From contig CALLMM010000016.1 in the NCBI GenBank assembly GCA_938005745.1, forward strand, positions 35,223-99,222: a DNA stretch of 64,000 nt, in the 5' to 3' direction. The position numbers and the translations under genes are program-made. The notes under the pieces are model-generated. The model had not been told where the DNA came from, did not search any database, and saw only the letters and a list, made by a program, of their open reading frames with translations. The DNA comes from an uncultured Chthonomonadales bacterium (GTDB lineage: Bacteria > Armatimonadota > Chthonomonadetes > Chthonomonadales > CAJBBX01). This document shows, piece by piece, positions 17,823 through 28,688 of the stretch (position 1 is the first letter of the stretch; every line of letters starts with the position of its first letter).

Positions 17823-17968
17823 CGGCGCCCGAAGACCCTCTCGGTCTCCGTGACGCGGACTGCTGCTGGGTGCCGTTTGAACTGGCGGCGCTGGCGGGCT
17901 GTCGGGAGAGAGAGGGCGCGCCGGCGCGCCTTCCGTAGGTTCAGGAATACACCATCAAGGAGAGATAG

Positions 17969-19045
<1,077 letters not shown>

Positions 19046-19077
19046 CGGGGGCGGCAGGTCGTCGGAGACAGAGGATC

Positions 19078-20391
19078 ATGAACAATAGGACCGCCTCCAG
19101 CCAGAGGCGACTGGAGCCCAGACAGTGGCGTCTGGAGACGATGGCGCTGCACGGTTTTCCCTCCGAGGAGAGGCATGTCGGTCCGCACTCCGTTCCGATT
19201 GTGCAGTCCGCCGCCTTTCAGTTCGCTTCGGCGGAGGAAGCCGCGGCGCGGTTTGCGCTGGACGACTTCGGACCGATCTATACACGGGTCGGCAACCCGA
19301 CGGTCGAGGCGTTCGAGGAGCGGATGGCGGCGATGGAGGGCGGCATCGGGGCGATGGCGACCGCCAGCGGGCAGGCGGCGGCGTTCTATGCGATTGCGAC
19401 CATCACGCATCAGGGGCAGAATATCGTCTCCTCGACCTCGCTCTATGGGGGGATCTACTCGCTGCTGCGCAACATTCTGCCCGGTTTCGGCATCGAGACC
19501 CGCTTTGTGCCGGTCGCCGATCTGGACGCCTGGGAGCGCGCCATAGATGGGCGGACGACCTGCCTCTACGCGGAGATGGTCGGTAATCCGCTGCTGGATA
19601 CGCCCGATCTGGAGCGGCTGGCGGGGCTGGCGCGCCGGCATCGGATCCCGCTCATCATAGACAACACCGTGCCGACCGCCTGCCTCTGCCGACCGTTTGC
19701 GTATGGCGCGGATGTGGCGGTCTACAGCGCGACCAAGTATATCGGCGGACACGGCACCACAATCGGGGGCGCGGTCGTGGACAGCGGGCGGTATGACTGG
19801 ACGAACGGACGCTTTCCGCAGTTTTCGGAGCCGGACCCGATCTATCACGGCATCCGGCTCGGCGAGAAGTTCGGGCGGATGGCGTATCTGGTGCGTATGC
19901 GCGGTCACTATCTGCGCGATATCGGCGCCTGCATCGGTCCGCACGACGCCTGGAACCTGATACAGGGGATCGAAACGCTGCCGGTGCGGATGGAGCGGCA
20001 CTGCGACAACGCCGAAGGGCTGGCGCAGTGGCTGTCCGACCATCCGAAGGTGGAGCGCGTTCTCTATCCGGGGCGGGAGGGGCATCCGACGGCGGAGTAC
20101 GCGCGACGCTATCTGAAGCGGGGCAGCGGTATGCTCGGACTCTACGTGAAAGGCGGGTTCGCGGCGGCGCGGCGCATGGTGGAGACGACCCGGCTCTTCG
20201 CCCATGCGCCGAACCTGGGAGACTGCAAGTCGCTGATCATCCATCCGGCTTCGACGACCCATTCGCAGGTGGCGCCGGAGGTGCGCCGCGCCATCGGCAT
20301 CGAGGACAACTTCCTGCGCCTGTCGGTGGGGCTGGAGCATATCGAAGACCTGAAGGACGACCTGGATCGCGCGCTGGACGGCGCGCAGTAG
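19078..20391 (+). CDS. O-acetylhomoserine sulfhydrylase / Cys-Met metabolism PLP enzyme (MetY-like)
   Basis: VPIVQSAAFQFASAEEAAARFAL...YTRVGNPTVEAFEERMAAMEGG...YSATKYIGGHGTTIGG...HPASTTHSQ. Confidence 0.9.
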   Translation: MNNRTASSQRRLEPRQWRLETMALHGFPSEERHVGPHSVPIVQSAAFQFASAEEAAARFALDDFGPIYTRVGNPTVEAFEERMAAMEGGIGAMATASGQAAAFYAIATITHQGQNIVSSTSLYGGIYSLLRNILPGFGIETRFVPVADLDAWERAIDGRTTCLYAEMVGNPLLDTPDLERLAGLARRHRIPLIIDNTVPTACLCRPFAYGADVAVYSATKYIGGHGTTIGGAVVDSGRYDWTNGRFPQFSEPDPIYHGIRLGEKFGRMAYLVRMRGHYLRDIGACIGPHDAWNLIQGIETLPVRMERHCDNAEGLAQWLSDHPKVERVLYPGREGHPTAEYARRYLKRGSGMLGLYVKGGFAAARRMVETTRLFAHAPNLGDCKSLIIHPASTTHSQVAPEVRRAIGIEDNFLRLSVGLEHIEDLKDDLDRALDGAQ

Positions 20392-20409
20392 GAAGAAGGA
20401 GGAGCAGGC

Positions 20410-21165
20410 ATGAACCGTATGTTCCGGGCGGTAAGAGCGCTTCCGCTCATGCTGATGGTGGCTGCGCTGGCGGTCGGCGGATCCGCCTGGACGCAACGGC
20501 AGTCGAAACCGAAGCCGCCGGAGAGACCGCGCTACGAATATCGCAAGGATCACGACCCCGACGGCATCGGCAAGTTCTATATGGGGCGCGAGATCGCGCA
20601 GGTGATGGGGCATCAGGCGGCGGACTGGCTGGATCGTCCCGAGCGGGAGGCGGAGGAGGCTCCCTCCATGCTGCTGCGCGCCCTCAAGATCAAGCCGGGA
20701 ATGTCGCTGGTGGATCTGGGAGCGGGAAGCGGCTACCTCACCTTCCCGATGGCGCGCCTGACCGGACCGACCGGAAAGGTCTACGCGGTGGACATTCAGC
20801 CGGAGATGCTGCAGATCATCCGCAGAAAGATGAAGGAGCAGGGCGTCTCCAATATCATCCCGGTGCTGGGAACCGTGACCGACCCCAAGCTGCCCCCTAG
20901 CTCCGCCGATCTGATTTTGCTGGTGGATGTCTATCATGAGTTCGATCATCCCTGGGAGATGACCCGCGCGATGGTGCGCGCCCTGAAGCCGGGCGGACGG
21001 CTGGTGCTGGTGGAGTACCGCAAGGAGGACCCGGACGTTCCCATCAAAGAGCTTCATAAGATGTCGGAGAAGCAGGTGAAGCGCGAGATGTCGGTACATC
21101 CGATCCGATGGGTGGAGACGATCGGCATCCTGCCCCGGCAGCATATCATCGTTTTTCAGAAGTAG
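20410..21165 (+). CDS. Class I SAM-dependent methyltransferase with predicted signal peptide
   Basis: N-term [29 protein letters not shown]; motif [19 protein letters not shown]. Confidence 0.85.
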   Translation: MNRMFRAVRALPLMLMVAALAVGGSAWTQRQSKPKPPERPRYEYRKDHDPDGIGKFYMGREIAQVMGHQAADWLDRPEREAEEAPSMLLRALKIKPGMSLVDLGAGSGYLTFPMARLTGPTGKVYAVDIQPEMLQIIRRKMKEQGVSNIIPVLGTVTDPKLPPSSADLILLVDVYHEFDHPWEMTRAMVRALKPGGRLVLVEYRKEDPDVPIKELHKMSEKQVKREMSVHPIRWVETIGILPRQHIIVFQK

Positions 21166-21217
21166 AGGCATTTTACAGACAGACTGCGGGAAGCAGTTGA
21201 CAGGCGGTGAATCAACC

Positions 21218-22765
21218 ATGGCTACACGAATCTATATTTTCGATACGACCCTGCGCGACGGCGAACAGTCGCCGGGCGCGTCGCTGAATGTGCTGGAGAA
21301 GGTGGAGATCGCGCGGCAGCTGGAGCGGCTGGGCGTGGATGTGATCGAAGCCGGGTTCCCGATCTCCTCGCCGGGCGACTTTCAGGCGGTGCAGGAGGTC
21401 TGCAAGGCGGTCCGGGATGCGACCGTCTGCGGGCTGACCCGCGCGGTGATCAAGGATGTGGATGTCGCGGCGGAGGCGTTGAAGGGAGCCGTGCGCCCGC
21501 GCATCCATACCGGGCTGGGGGTCTCCGACAACCACCTGCAGTACAAGCTGAAGATGACCCGCGAACAGGCGCTGGAGCGGGGCGTCGCGGCGGTCCGGCA
21601 TGCCCGCCGGTATGTGGAGGATGTGGAGTACTTCCTGGAGGACTCCGGGCGCGCCGATCCCGACTATCTGTGCCGGGTGGTGGAGGAGGTGATCAAGGCG
21701 GGCGCGACGGTCATCAACATTCCCGACACCACCGGCTTTATGACGCCGGAGGAGTACGGACGCCTGATCGCGACGGTGGTCAACCGCGTTCCCAATATAG
21801 ATAGAGCCATCGTCAGCGTGCACTGCCATAACGATCTGGGCATGGCGGTCGCCAACTCGCTGGCAGGCGTGATGAACGGAGCGCGGCAGGTCGAGTGCAC
21901 GATCAACGGGATCGGAGAGCGCGCCGGAAATACCAGTCTGGAAGAGGTGGTGATGGCGATGAAGGTGCGCAACGACTTCTTCCAGACCGAGACGCGGATC
22001 GTCACGCAGGAGATCTACAAGACCAGCCGTCTGGTCTCGAACTTGACCGGCATTCTGGTGCAGCCGAATAAAGCCGTGGTCGGAGCCAACGCCTTCGCCC
22101 ACTCCTCCGGCATTCATCAGGATGGAGTACTCAAAGAGCGGACCACGTATGAGATTATAGATCCGCGCGAGGTCGGCATACCGGAGTCGAAAATCCTGCT
22201 GACGGCGCGTTCCGGGCGGCATGCGCTTCAGCATCGCCTGAGCGAACTGGGCTTCCATCTGAATGAGAACCAGCTGGACAAGGTCTATGAGCGGTTCCTG
22301 AAGGTCGCCGACCAGAAGAAGATGGTCTACGACGAGGATCTGGAGGCGATTGTCGCCGACGAGACCTCTGCCGTCCATATCACCTATGAACTGCTGCAGG
22401 TGCAGGTCTCCTGCGGCGATCACAGCATTCCGACCGCCACCGTCCAGCTGCGCGGACCGGCGGGAGAAATCGTCACCGACTCGGATCACGGTACCGGTCC
22501 GGTAGACGCCATCTATCGGGCGATCAACCGGATCGTGCAGCAGCCCAACGATCTGATCGAGTTCTCGATCCAGGCGGTGACGGAAGGGATAGACGCTCTG
22601 GCGGAGGTTACCATCCGGATCCGACAGGGCAACGACATCTATACCGGGCGCGCCTCGCACTCCGATATCTGCGTCGCCAGCGCCAAAGCCTACATGCACG
22701 CGCTCAATCGCCTTCTCGACCGAGTCACCCCCGCCTCGCAGCAGAAGACCCTGGAGCATGTCTGA
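21218..22765 (+). CDS. leuA: 2-isopropylmalate synthase
   Basis: [44 protein letters not shown]...[19 protein letters not shown]. Confidence 0.95.
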   Translation: MATRIYIFDTTLRDGEQSPGASLNVLEKVEIARQLERLGVDVIEAGFPISSPGDFQAVQEVCKAVRDATVCGLTRAVIKDVDVAAEALKGAVRPRIHTGLGVSDNHLQYKLKMTREQALERGVAAVRHARRYVEDVEYFLEDSGRADPDYLCRVVEEVIKAGATVINIPDTTGFMTPEEYGRLIATVVNRVPNIDRAIVSVHCHNDLGMAVANSLAGVMNGARQVECTINGIGERAGNTSLEEVVMAMKVRNDFFQTETRIVTQEIYKTSRLVSNLTGILVQPNKAVVGANAFAHSSGIHQDGVLKERTTYEIIDPREVGIPESKILLTARSGRHALQHRLSELGFHLNENQLDKVYERFLKVADQKKMVYDEDLEAIVADETSAVHITYELLQVQVSCGDHSIPTATVQLRGPAGEIVTDSDHGTGPVDAIYRAINRIVQQPNDLIEFSIQAVTEGIDALAEVTIRIRQGNDIYTGRASHSDICVASAKAYMHALNRLLDRVTPASQQKTLEHV

Positions 22766-22773
22766 TCTGCGTC

Positions 22774-22803
22774 GCAGAGGAGAGAGCCTCCTCTCTCCTC
22801 TGC
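22774..22803 (+). terminator. Hairpin downstream of leuA
   Basis: Perfect 13-bp inverted repeat GCAGAGGAGAGAG-CCTC-CTCTCTCCTCTGC; no strong T-run. Confidence 0.5.
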
Positions 22804-22830
22804 GCGCTCTGCAAGCGGAAGTCAGGTCGA

Positions 22831-23247
22831 ATGCACTGTTTTTGTTGTGAGAAGGACCCTCATCTGCGTGAGGGCGCGCCCTCCGTTCTGCTGGAGAATG
22901 AGAGGGACATACTCCATCACCATCGTCTTGTCTGCAGCGTCTGCGCGATCGAGTACCGAACGCGCGGTTACCGGCTGCGCTCCGTCGGCGGGAAAGCCTA
23001 CCTGATCGCTCCTGAACGGGGAGAGGCGCTTCTCTCGATCCTGAGCCAGCAGGCGGGGATCCGGCAGGCGCGTATCTTCATGGCGGTCTTCGCCTTTCAC
23101 GTCTTTGCGTTTCTGCTGGCGCTGATCATCGCCACGTTCGTTCTCCTGCGTCCCGGTCCGCCCGCGCCCAAAAATCGCTGGCGCGCTACCGGCAGCCTCC
23201 TCGCTCCCGTCTCCGAGATCGCCGCTTCCCGTCAGCGGGAGGTCTGA
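22831..23247 (+). CDS. Putative zinc-ribbon membrane protein, hypothetical
   Basis: MHCFCCEKD...LVCSVCAIEYRTRGYRL (two CxxC pairs), one C-terminal TM segment. Confidence 0.55.
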   Translation: MHCFCCEKDPHLREGAPSVLLENERDILHHHRLVCSVCAIEYRTRGYRLRSVGGKAYLIAPERGEALLSILSQQAGIRQARIFMAVFAFHVFAFLLALIIATFVLLRPGPPAPKNRWRATGSLLAPVSEIAASRQREV

Positions 23248-23483
23248 ATCCGCCCGCGCGGGGCTGTTCCCTCCCTCTGTGTCTCTCCTTGAAATCACAT
23301 GGGTAGGAGGGCATAGACCAGAGGCGTTGAGACCATAACAACCCTGTCGGTCACGGAAGATGCACAGAAGAACCCAGTTTTTCGCTGCTACTTTACCGCT
23401 AGACCCGTGACCGCTTTGAGACGATCGCCTATCTGTCCAACGATAGTGATTCAGCCACTATTCAGTCACAGGAGGAAAAAGAG

Positions 23484-24770
23484 ATGCGTGTCAAACAGAT
23501 AACCCTGCTGTTCGGCGCAGCCCTTCTTCTGATGGCGGTTAGTGCGCCAGCGCAGGAGACGCAGGCGGGCAGTGTGCGTTTTCGGATCCCGAAAGGGTGG
23601 AAGCGTGTAGATCAGGCGCAGACGATAGTTCTATTACCGCCAGAAGCGACGGGCGAAAAGAATCTGGGGATAGCTATTCTCCCCGGAAGGGAGATCGAAG
23701 GCGATCTGCGGGGGGGGCGTTTGAAGCCCTGATTACGGGAGGCGTCGGTAAGGGCGAGAAGCTGGTACAGTCCAGCGAAACCCGGCAGGAGCGTTCTAAC
23801 AAAGGCTTTGACTACCTGCTGAAAATCGTGACGGTGGAGGATACGGAGAGCGGAAGATGCACCGTACGTCTCTATGCCGCAGCGAAGGTCGGCAGCCGCA
23901 TGGAGACGGTCATCGTCGCGTTCAATGATCGAGAACTGTATGAAAGATATCAGGCAGATGTGGAGGCGTTTTTCAACAGCTGGTCGTTTGTTCGGAGCGA
24001 AAAGAGTGAGCCGGAGGCTGCCCCTCGATCAAGAACAGAGCCGGCGCCCGTCCGCCGCCCCCGAAAGTCGGGACGAGACGTAGCCCCCTTTCAAATAGGC
24101 GAGTTGTACGTCGCCAATATTCTGGTGAACCGCCCGAAGACCTATGGCTTGGGCTATGAATACGTATCCTGGAACGAGTTCTGGTTGATACTGCCGGGGG
24201 GAAGGGTCTATTTCGGAATGCCTCCGGGGGATCCGGGCGATCTGGAATGGGATGCCGTTCGTCGCGAGCATCCCGAAAAGATCGCAGCCTGTTCGGTGAC
24301 GGGGGCAGTACAGGTTCACCTGGCGGAAAAGACCGATAACGCTGCCCCGTGGACTCAGCCGGATAGATCTGGGGCGCACCTTTGCCAATCAGGTCGGGAC
24401 TACCGTCTTCGAGCGAGTGGTCCCCGCATCGAACCGGAGACTATCCGGCATCTATGCACGGCGCAGCTTCGCAGACACCTCGAGCGCGTTGCAGAGCGGC
24501 GGAGTGAGCGGCGAGACGAAGTTCGGCTTTAATGAGAAGGGACAGTTCGTCGTCACCAACTTCGTCGCCTACAGCGCAGCCTCAAAACTGGACCCGGTTC
24601 CTGGAGCCTCATCCGCTTTTCCAACCGGTCCTATCAGCGTGTTGACCTGGGAGAGCAATGCCCGGTACGGAATCGATCGCATTGTTGGGAACACGCTGGA
24701 GTTAACCTACTCTGATGGAACGCGGGAGCGTCTCTTCTTCTTTCGCTATCCGGATAGGAGGAGACGGTGA
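23484..24770 (+). pseudogene. Secreted hypothetical protein gene interrupted by two compensating frameshifts
   Basis: ORFs 23484-23732 (signal peptide), 23597-24532 and the frame of 24417-24770 join into one protein if the frame shifts at G8 (23710-23717) and near AAAA (~24327). Confidence 0.65.
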
Positions 24771-24861
24771 TCTGCATTGATGGGGCAAACTATCTGCGTC
24801 GGAAGCCGTAGCGGTCCCCGCCGTATGGAGAGGGGGCGCCCCTCAACGCACGCAGCAGAGC

Positions 24862-24898
24862 AGACGCCCCGGCACAGCAGGAGCCGGGGCGTCTTTTC
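24862..24898 (+). terminator. Intrinsic terminator
   Basis: AGACGCCCCGGC...GCCGGGGCGTCTTTTC. Confidence 0.75.
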
Positions 24899-24906
24899 TG
24901 TTCGGG

Positions 24907-26517
24907 TCAGGCGGGCGTCTGAGCGGAACCCTCCTCCTCCGCTACCGCCCCCGCGCTGTCGCGCAGAAGCCCGTAGAGCACGCCGTCCAGCAGTGCGTGC
25001 CACGAGGCTTCGATCATGTTGGTGGAGACGCCGATCGTGCTCCAGGTGCGGTCGCCGTCGGAGGAGTCGATGATCGTGCGGACTTTGGCGGCGGTTCCCT
25101 CGCGGACATTGACGACGCGCACCTTGAAGTCGGTCAGCTTGATGTCGGCGAGTTCGGGGTAGAAGTCCCGCAGCGCTTTGCGCAGAGCAAGGTCGAGCGC
25201 ATGTACCGGACCGTCTCCCTCCGCCACCACCAGCTGCTCCGAGCCGTTGACCTTCAGCTTGACGGTCGCCTCGGTGATCGGTTCGCGCTCGCCGCGCTTC
25301 TCCACGATGACCCGGAAGCTCTCGACATCGAACAGCTTGCGGTAGGTTCCGACGGTCTGCATCAGCAGCAGTTCGAACGAGGCTTCAGCGCCCTCGAAGG
25401 AGTAGCCGTCGCTCTCCAGCTTCGCCACCTTTTTCAAAAGCTCCCGGGTCTCCGGCGAGTTTTTCGCCAGATCGAGGGCGTGACTGGCGGCTTTGTTGAC
25501 GATGGTGCTGCCGCCGGACAGTTCCGAGACCAGCATCCGGCGCGAATTGCCCACGCACTCCGGGTCAATATGCTCGTAGGTGGCGCGGTGCTTGAGCACG
25601 GCGTCTACGTGTACCCCTCCTTTATGCGCGAAGGCGCTGCGTCCCACAAAGGGCTGGCGGGTATGCGGGGTGAGATTGGCGATCTCGTCCACATACTGGG
25701 AGAGGGCGGTCAGGTGCTTCAGGGAGTCCGGAAGCAGGCACTGGTAGTCCATCTTCAGCGACAGATTGGGAATGATGGAGCAGAGATTGGCGTTGCCGCA
25801 CCGCTCCCCGTATCCGTTGACCGTTCCCTGCACGTGCACCGCGCCGCTGCGCACGGCAAACAGGGCGTTGGCGACCCCGCAGCCGGCGTCGTTGTGCGTA
25901 TGGATGCCGATGGGAGCCTCTACCTGGCTGCCTACTGCGCGAACGATCTCCTCGATCTCGTACGGGAGCGTGCCGCCGTTAGTGTCGCACAGCACCAGCA
26001 CCGCCGCTCCCGCCGACTGCGCCGCGCGCAGGCATTGGAGGGCGTAGTCCGGATTGTGTTTGTAGCCGTCGAAGAAGTGTTCGGCGTCGTAGATCACTTC
26101 CGGCACGCGCGCCGCCAGATAGGAGACGGTGTCGTGGATCATCGCCAGGTTCTCCTCGTAGGAGACCTTGAGCGCATGGGTTACGTGGAAGTCCCACGAC
26201 TTGCCGAAGATCGTAACGACCGGCGTCTCTGCCTGCACGAGCATCTGCACCAGCTCATCCTCGGCGGCGGCGCGGTGCGGGCGGCGCGTGCTGCCGAAGG
26301 CAGCCATCCGCGCATGGTCGAAGCGAACCTTTTTAACCCGCTCAAAGAACTCGATATCCTTGGGATTCGAGCCGGGCCACCCGCCCTCGATGTAGTCCAT
26401 GCCGAACTCATCGAGTTTGCGGGCGATCCGCACTTTATCTTCGAGCGAGAAGCTCACTCCTTCGCCCTGCGAGCCGTCGCGCAGGGTCGTATCGTAGATG
26501 GCAATCCGTTGCTGCAT
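24907..26517 (-). CDS. cimA: (R)-citramalate synthase
   Basis: MQQRIAIYDTTLRDGSQGEGVSFSLEDKVRIARKLDEFGMDYIEGGWPGSNPKD... Confidence 0.93.
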   Translation of the reverse strand: MQQRIAIYDTTLRDGSQGEGVSFSLEDKVRIARKLDEFGMDYIEGGWPGSNPKDIEFFERVKKVRFDHARMAAFGSTRRPHRAAAEDELVQMLVQAETPVVTIFGKSWDFHVTHALKVSYEENLAMIHDTVSYLAARVPEVIYDAEHFFDGYKHNPDYALQCLRAAQSAGAAVLVLCDTNGGTLPYEIEEIVRAVGSQVEAPIGIHTHNDAGCGVANALFAVRSGAVHVQGTVNGYGERCGNANLCSIIPNLSLKMDYQCLLPDSLKHLTALSQYVDEIANLTPHTRQPFVGRSAFAHKGGVHVDAVLKHRATYEHIDPECVGNSRRMLVSELSGGSTIVNKAASHALDLAKNSPETRELLKKVAKLESDGYSFEGAEASFELLLMQTVGTYRKLFDVESFRVIVEKRGEREPITEATVKLKVNGSEQLVVAEGDGPVHALDLALRKALRDFYPELADIKLTDFKVRVVNVREGTAAKVRTIIDSSDGDRTWSTIGVSTNMIEASWHALLDGVLYGLLRDSAGAVAEEEGSAQTPA

Positions 26518-26571
26518 ACGCTCTCTCTTTCGGTATCGGGGGCTTCGGCTCCGCGTTGAGCCGGTCGGGGA

Positions 26572-26910
26572 CTACAGAGCGGCGTCTCCGCGTTCGCCGG
26601 TGCGAATGCGAATCGCCTCTTCGACTTCGGAGAGGAACACCTTCCCGTCTCCGATCTCGCCGGTGCGCGCCGCCTCCAGAACGACCTCCACCGCCTCTTC
26701 CGCGCGGTCATCCGGCACGACGAACTCTAGCTTCACCTTCGGAAGCAGGTTGACGATATAGGTGTTGCCGCGATACTTCTCCGTGCGTCCGCGCTGCCGA
26801 CCGTAGCCGCGCACATCCGTCACGGTCATACCGGTGATGCCTATGGAAGAGAGCGCCTCTTTCACGTCGTCAAATTTGGTGGGGCGCATCACTACTTCGA
26901 TTCGTTTCAT
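26572..26910 (-). CDS. glnB: P-II family nitrogen regulatory protein
   Basis: MKRIEVVMRPTKFDDVKEALSSIGITGMTVTDVRGYGRQRGRTEKYRGNTYIVNLLPKVKLEFVV...GEIGDGKVFLSEVEEAIRIRTGERG. Confidence 0.96.
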   Translation of the reverse strand: MKRIEVVMRPTKFDDVKEALSSIGITGMTVTDVRGYGRQRGRTEKYRGNTYIVNLLPKVKLEFVVPDDRAEEAVEVVLEAARTGEIGDGKVFLSEVEEAIRIRTGERGDAAL

Positions 26911-26938
26911 CGCTTCCCTGAACTCTGTCGGGCGAGAA

Positions 26939-27601
26939 TCACGCCGCAGGCGGCGGCTCCATCGCTTCCGGCGCCGGCGCGGTCTCTATCTGCTGAGTCG
27001 CCGGGGGTGTCTGAGCCTCCTCCGGCGGCGTGCGGTAGCGCAGCACCTTCGCGGGGACGCCCGCCACCACGGCGTTGTCCGGCACATCCTTGACGACGAC
27101 CGCCTGCGCGCCGATAATCACGTTGTTGCCGACGCGCACATATCCGAGCACCTTTGCGCCGACGCCGATCTCCACGTTGTCGCCGATGTAGGGCGTGCCG
27201 GTGTCGGTCGCGCCGATGATGACTCCCGGCTTGATCCACAGATCTTTGCCGATGTTGGCTTTGCTGTTAATGATGATACCGCACAGATGGTCAATTCGCA
27301 GTCCGGCGTCAATGGCGGTGGTGCGCGGAATATCTATCTGCAGGCGCGTTCTCACCCAGTTGTAGAGCAGGAAGTAGTAGAGATCGCATATCTGCCGGAT
27401 GATCGGTATGCGGCAGCGATACTTCACCCACTGTCCGTAGCGATAGACGACCACTGCGAGCAGGGCGGGATGTTCATAGGCGGCGCGCGCCAGTTGTTTC
27501 AGGAACTTCCGCGACCAGGGGCGCACCTCCTTGCCCGTGTACCGCTGCATATCCGCCGTAAATGTCGCCCAGAGGTTTTTGCCGCGATCTTCCCAGCGCA
27601 T
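26939..27601 (-). CDS. Left-handed beta-helix acyltransferase (serine O-acetyltransferase-like)
   Basis: AGLRIDHLCGIIINSKANIGKDLWIKPGVIIGATDTGTPYIGDNVEIGVGAKVLGYVRVGNNVIIGAQAVVVKDVPDNAVVAGVPAKVLR hexapeptide repeats. Confidence 0.85.
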   Translation of the reverse strand: MRWEDRGKNLWATFTADMQRYTGKEVRPWSRKFLKQLARAAYEHPALLAVVVYRYGQWVKYRCRIPIIRQICDLYYFLLYNWVRTRLQIDIPRTTAIDAGLRIDHLCGIIINSKANIGKDLWIKPGVIIGATDTGTPYIGDNVEIGVGAKVLGYVRVGNNVIIGAQAVVVKDVPDNAVVAGVPAKVLRYRTPPEEAQTPPATQQIETAPAPEAMEPPPAA

Positions 27602-27624
27602 GGATAGTCCGTCCAGACGTTCGC

Positions 27625-28620
27625 CTACTGCTTGACGCCGGCGTCGCGAGTGGCGGCCGTTACGACGTTCGCCTGCGTAACCTCCATCCGCGCCGTCTCC
27701 GTCTCCATGTAGAGGCGTTTTTCCCGATCTATGGCGAAACGGCTGCTTTCGCGCACTCCAACGCGCAGGTGGTCGGCGTAGTCGTCCCGGAACCACTTGC
27801 GGCGCGTTAGCAGCAGCTTCCACTGCCGGGCGCGGGCGGTCGCCCACTGACGCAGCAGGCAGTAGAGCGCGTAGGCGTCGCCGCAGCGGACATGCTTCCA
27901 GTAGAAGGCTCCGTCGCCGATACCGTAGTTTTTCATGGTGATGGGCCACTGTTCGCGGGTGCGCGTTCCGTAGTGATCCACTTTCACCAGCGGCTCCAGC
28001 AGGATGACGTATCCGGCGCGAAAGACCCGGTAGGCGAAGTCAAAGTCCTGCGAGGAGCGCAGGGGACCGCCGCCCCCCAGCGCCTCGTCGAAGCCACCCA
28101 CCTTTTCGATGATCGAGCGGCGGATCGCCATGTTCGCGCCCATGCCGAAGACTTTGAAGCCCAGCCCCTCGCCCAGACGCTCCCGCCGGGGGATGGGCAG
28201 CGCGGGAACGATGATCCCCTGCTTGACCGATTCTTTCAGGCTTTCGGGAACCAGCACCTGCCCGTAGAGCAGACCGGCTTTCGGGTCGGCGTCCATCGCC
28301 TCCCGGATCTGGGTCAGCCAGTCCGCAGGCACGATCACATCGTCGTCGGTGAACGCCATGATCTCGCCTTCGGTCGCCTTCATGCCCAGATTGTAGGCGC
28401 GAGACAGCCCGGCTTTATCCAGGTGATGATAGACGATGGCGCAGCGATCGCGGTACTGGCGCGCGAGGGTCTCGATGATCTTCTGCGTCGCGTCCGTCGT
28501 GCTCTGATCCATGATATGGATATCGAAAGAGGGATAGTCGCACTGCGCGATGCTCTCAATCGCCTGCCCGATGGTGTCGGGACGGTCGCGGGTACAGACT
28601 ATTACGGAGATATCTACCAT
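27625..28620 (-). CDS. Glycosyltransferase family 2
   Basis: VDISVIVCTRDRPDTIGQAIESIAQCDYPSFDIHIMDQSTTD...MAFTDDDVIVPADWL. Confidence 0.9.
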   Translation of the reverse strand: MVDISVIVCTRDRPDTIGQAIESIAQCDYPSFDIHIMDQSTTDATQKIIETLARQYRDRCAIVYHHLDKAGLSRAYNLGMKATEGEIMAFTDDDVIVPADWLTQIREAMDADPKAGLLYGQVLVPESLKESVKQGIIVPALPIPRRERLGEGLGFKVFGMGANMAIRRSIIEKVGGFDEALGGGGPLRSSQDFDFAYRVFRAGYVILLEPLVKVDHYGTRTREQWPITMKNYGIGDGAFYWKHVRCGDAYALYCLLRQWATARARQWKLLLTRRKWFRDDYADHLRVGVRESSRFAIDREKRLYMETETARMEVTQANVVTAATRDAGVKQ

Positions 28621-28688
28621 GAGCACTTCCTCTCCACCGGGCACAGATCAGCTGCCTGACGGCGTCCGACGCTCTGCCGCGCAGCTTC

